Assembly: GCA_045657205.1 (NCBI GenBank)
Contig: JAZOSS010000048.1
Coordinates: 1 to 15,512, forward strand
Origin: RGIG7213 sp045657205
GTDB lineage: Bacteria > Bacillota > Clostridia > Oscillospirales > CAG-272
Length of the DNA: 15,512 nucleotides
Direction: 5' to 3'
The position numbers were made by a program, and so were the translations under genes. Shown here one piece after another: positions 13,645-15,512 of this stretch (positions within the stretch are counted from its first letter, which is position 1; each line of letters begins with the position of its first letter). The notes beneath the pieces were generated by a model. It was not told where the DNA came from, searched no databases, and saw nothing but the letters and a program-made list of their open reading frames with translations.

Positions 13645-14259
13645 TTATATTTTTTCAAAATCAACTGCGCCGTGTTTGCAGATCGGGCAAACAAAATCGT
13701 CAGGCAACGGATCGCCTTCGTAAACGTATCCGCAGATCTTGCACACATAACCCTTCGTTTCTTTCTTTTCGGGTTTCGGCTTTACATTTTTCTGATAATA
13801 CGTGTACGTCATCGTGGGTGTGTCACGGATTATCTTTGCATCTGTAACTTTGCAGATAAACAGACCGTGCGTGTCAACGTCAATATATTGATCCGTTTGA
13901 AGAGAAATATACGCGTTACTGTATTTGGGAAGTATCACAAGACCGTTCGGTGAATATTCAAGCTGTTCACCTGCGAATTTATCCGTGTTTCGTCCGCTTT
14001 GAAAACCGAACTGCTCGAAAACGGAAAAGGGTGTATCCTCAGCAAGACAGTTGATGTTCATAATTCCCGTGTCACACATAACGTCGTGTGAATAATTTTG
14101 CTTATTTACTGCAACTGCTACACGGTTCGGTGTGCTTGTAAGCTGTGTTACTGTGTTTACAATGAGCGCATTATCCTTTTTACCGTCGTTTACGGTGAGG
14201 GCATAAAGTCCGTAACCTATGCAAAACATTGCGCGTGATATATCATTTGAATTAGACAT
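13645..14259 (-). CDS. Flavin reductase-rubredoxin fusion (high-molecular-weight rubredoxin type)
   Basis: A 204-residue cytoplasmic redox protein. Residues about 5-155 match the FMN-binding split-barrel flavin reductase fold (GYGLYALTV near the start, then ALIVNTVTQLTSTP and MNINCLAEDTP). About 156-168 are a Lys/Pro/Glu linker. Residues 169-204 are a rubredoxin domain with C173-x2-C176-GYVYEG and C191-PI-C194, which bind one iron. In characterised acetogens such fusions pass electrons from NAD(P)H-linked partners to flavodiiron proteins that reduce O2 or NO, so a role in oxidative-stress protection is likely. The start is the ATG at 14257-14259, with AAAAGGAGAG just before it. An upstream in-frame ATG at 14325 has no such site and would add an unrelated tail. 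It has its own strong promoter and terminator, so it is monocistronic. Confidence 0.92.
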   Translation of the reverse strand: MSNSNDISRAMFCIGYGLYALTVNDGKKDNALIVNTVTQLTSTPNRVAVAVNKQNYSHDVMCDTGIMNINCLAEDTPFSVFEQFGFQSGRNTDKFAGEQLEYSPNGLVILPKYSNAYISLQTDQYIDVDTHGLFICKVTDAKIIRDTPTMTYTYYQKNVKPKPEKKETKGYVCKICGYVYEGDPLPDDFVCPICKHGAVDFEKI

Positions 14260-14339
14260 TAAAACTCTCCTTTTAATTATGTACGGTATGATTTTTGCCG
14301 AATAAAGTGTAAATGATACAGGCAAATACCTTTTCTTAA

Positions 14340-14368
14340 ATTATATCACTTAAATTTCGGTATGTCAA
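14340..14368 (-). promoter_or_regulatory. Near-perfect sigma-A promoter of the flavoredoxin-rubredoxin gene
   Basis: Read on the - strand, TTGACA (14368-14363), a 17-base spacer, then TATAAT (14345-14340), with TGA just before the -10 box. Both hexamers match consensus exactly. The leader of about 75 bases shows no clear hairpin. High constitutive expression is expected unless a repressor acts here. Confidence 0.92.
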
Positions 14369-14454
14369 TTATATTTGAAAATGTTTAATCTCAGTTAAAG
14401 TGTAATTCACGATATTTTTGTAAAATAATTAAAGATACAAGAAAGGTAAAAAAT

Positions 14455-14874
14455 ATGAAAATAGAAATAAATTCAAATCTCACAGAATGTGAAATGTACG
14501 TAAGAAAAACGGTATTTACAGATGAGCAGGGACTGATTGACACACCTGATGAAATCGACAAAATATCAGCCCATTTTGTTTTAAAAGACGATGACGGAAA
14601 TGAATTAGGCACCTGCCGCGTTTTTAAAGATGAAAACGGTAATTATATTTTAGGACGACTTGCCGTATTGAAGCCGTACAGAAAAAAAGGGTTTGGAAAA
14701 ATGCTTCTCTCTTTCGCTGAAAAGTATGTGAAGGAAAAAGGCGGCGCACAGCTTTTGCTTCATTCACAACTTGATGCTGCAAAGTTTTACACTTCGTGCG
14801 GATATTTACAAAAGGGAACACCCGATAAAGTCCAAGACGTAATGCACATCTGGATGTATAAAAAACTGTTTTGA
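14455..14874 (+). CDS. GNAT-family N-acetyltransferase (YjcF/ElaA-like)
   Basis: A 139-residue single-domain acetyl-CoA-dependent acetyltransferase. The N-terminal part (VRKTVFTDEQGLIDTPDEID, about residues 16-35) and the following AHFVL match the YjcF/ElaA branch. Motif A is LGRLAVLKPYRKKGFGKML (about 66-84), with the acetyl-CoA pyrophosphate loop R76-K-K-G79-F-G81. The final strand region contains FYTSCGY, with the usual tyrosine near the thioester (about 112-117). The substrate of this branch is not established. The start is supported by AAAGG 10 bases upstream. The gene is flanked by oppositely oriented genes and looks monocistronic. Only a weak -10 (TAAAAT, 14421-14426) is seen. Confidence 0.92.
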   Translation: MKIEINSNLTECEMYVRKTVFTDEQGLIDTPDEIDKISAHFVLKDDDGNELGTCRVFKDENGNYILGRLAVLKPYRKKGFGKMLLSFAEKYVKEKGGAQLLLHSQLDAAKFYTSCGYLQKGTPDKVQDVMHIWMYKKLF

Positions 14875-14879
14875 ACAGA

Positions 14880-14916
14880 AAAATTCCTGACATCGCTTGT
14901 GCTTGCCAGGAATTTT
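14880..14916. terminator. Convergent terminator between the GNAT gene and the right-edge membrane protein gene
   Basis: AAAATTCCTG (14880-14889) pairs with CAGGAATTTT (14907-14916) around a 17-base loop. T-rich DNA follows on the + strand and TTTTCTGTT on the - strand. The stem is only moderately strong. Its position, 5 bases after one stop and 4 bases after the other, supports its use from both sides. Confidence 0.8.
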
Positions 14917-14920
14917 GATT

Positions 14921-15512
14921 TTATTTGATTTTTCTTCTGTCAAATGTTTGGTATTCATCCGGCATCTTTTTTCTTTTGAAAAGATACAGTACAAATACGG
15001 CACATCCAACCGATACGATAATTATTGAAAGAACGATAAAGAAAGACAAAAGCGATGGGGAAGAGCTGAGAAACGATATGTCGGATAAACACATTTCGTA
15101 TTCTCCTCCTGCTTTGTCGGAATACGGCTTTATCCATATTTTCATTCCGTATATTTCTCCCGATGAGCTTTCAATGAAATCCGAAACGTCGTAGGTCAGA
15201 TTCGTTTTACCGTCGGACGATATCTGCGATGTCCCTTCAAAAGACGTGCTTTTTCCGTCTTTTGTACGTCCCCAAAGTCTGAACATAACGTCAACGTATT
15301 CAACTCCCTCGGGTGCTGTCGGTGTTATATCGAAGCTGACGTATCCACAGCCGTCAAGTGATATATCCGAAAGCGTACGACAAATGCCCCTGTATTCGCA
15401 AACATCTGTATTATATGTTACGCAGTGCAAATGCTTTTCCTTGCCGTCGATATTCTTCACAGCGACGGAATATGCGTTGTCCGATGGATAAAAACCGTTT
15501 ACACCATTGTCA
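14921..15512 (-). CDS. Membrane-anchored extracytoplasmic beta-rich protein, 5' end missing
   Basis: The last 196 codons are in the window, and the frame stays open to the right edge, so the start is outside. The visible part has two sections. First is a beta-rich extracytoplasmic region (about 145 residues) with strands such as GCGYVSFDITPTAP, YVDVMFRLWGR and KIWIKPYSD. The four Cys residues in HCVTYNTDVCEYRGICRTL and GCGY might form disulfides. Second is a single membrane span (LLSFFIVLSIIIVSVGCAVFVLY, two short pieces), followed by KRKK and a 15-residue cytoplasmic tail. This is a type I membrane topology. The strand pattern recalls the NPCBM or galactose-binding type of sugar-binding module, but this cannot be confirmed. 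It may be a cell-surface glycan-binding or enzyme protein. Confidence 0.72.
   Translation of the reverse strand, partial: DNGVNGFYPSDNAYSVAVKNIDGKEKHLHCVTYNTDVCEYRGICRTLSDISLDGCGYVSFDITPTAPEGVEYVDVMFRLWGRTKDGKSTSFEGTSQISSDGKTNLTYDVSDFIESSSGEIYGMKIWIKPYSDKAGGEYEMCLSDISFLSSSPSLLSFFIVLSIIIVSVGCAVFVLYLFKRKKMPDEYQTFDRRKIK

Noticed and set aside
14260..14325. An upstream start of the flavoredoxin-rubredoxin at 14325.
   Set aside because: The additional 22 residues do not resemble the family, and the AAAAGGAGAG site fits only the ATG at 14259.

Overview
The window looks like chromosome from an anaerobic, low-to-medium-GC Gram-positive bacterium of the class Clostridia, probably a gut Oscillospiraceae/Ruminococcaceae relative. 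This placement is inferred from strong AGGAGG-type ribosome binding sites, consensus sigma-A promoters, U-tailed terminators, a rubredoxin-flavoprotein typical of strict anaerobes, and a very large secreted multi-domain protein of a kind common in gut Clostridia. No mobile element, CRISPR array, tRNA or rRNA was seen.

Left region (1-3432, + strand): the 3' end of a probable GntR/YtrA-type repressor, then two small multi-pass membrane proteins, an ABC ATPase, and a membrane-anchored extracytoplasmic protein. All are stop/start overlapped and close at a bidirectional terminator. This reads as one operon encoding a regulator-controlled ABC system of unknown substrate. A convergent thioredoxin gene follows (3440-3748, - strand) with its own extended -10 promoter.

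Centre (4012-11889, + strand): a single 2625-residue secreted protein fills half the window. It has a signal peptide, three tandem beta-sandwich-like modules, a duplicated Ig-like unit, a von Willebrand A (VWA) domain with an intact MIDAS and two large insertions, further beta-rich modules, and a C-terminal Ig-like domain ending in a Ser-rich linker plus an aromatic/basic tail. It has no LPxTG, SLH or dockerin signal. Its upstream region holds a 25-bp palindrome over a TATAAT box and an anti-Shine-Dalgarno-like segment that could pair with its ribosome binding site. It is closed by a 13-bp terminator.

Right region (11946-15512): a two-gene operon on the - strand encodes a VUT/YhhQ-family transporter and an SDR oxidoreductase, joined by an ATGA overlap. 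It is preceded by a promoter and a compact leader that looks like a class I preQ1 riboswitch with mutually exclusive antiterminator and terminator hairpins. Upstream lies a monocistronic flavin reductase-rubredoxin fusion (- strand) with a near-perfect promoter. Then come a GNAT acetyltransferase (+) and, at the window edge, the 3' part of a gene (-) for an extracytoplasmic beta-rich protein with a C-terminal membrane anchor.

The strongest candidates for something new are the anchoring and architecture of the giant VWA protein, its possible leader control, and the riboswitch-linked pairing of a queuosine-precursor-type transporter with an SDR enzyme.
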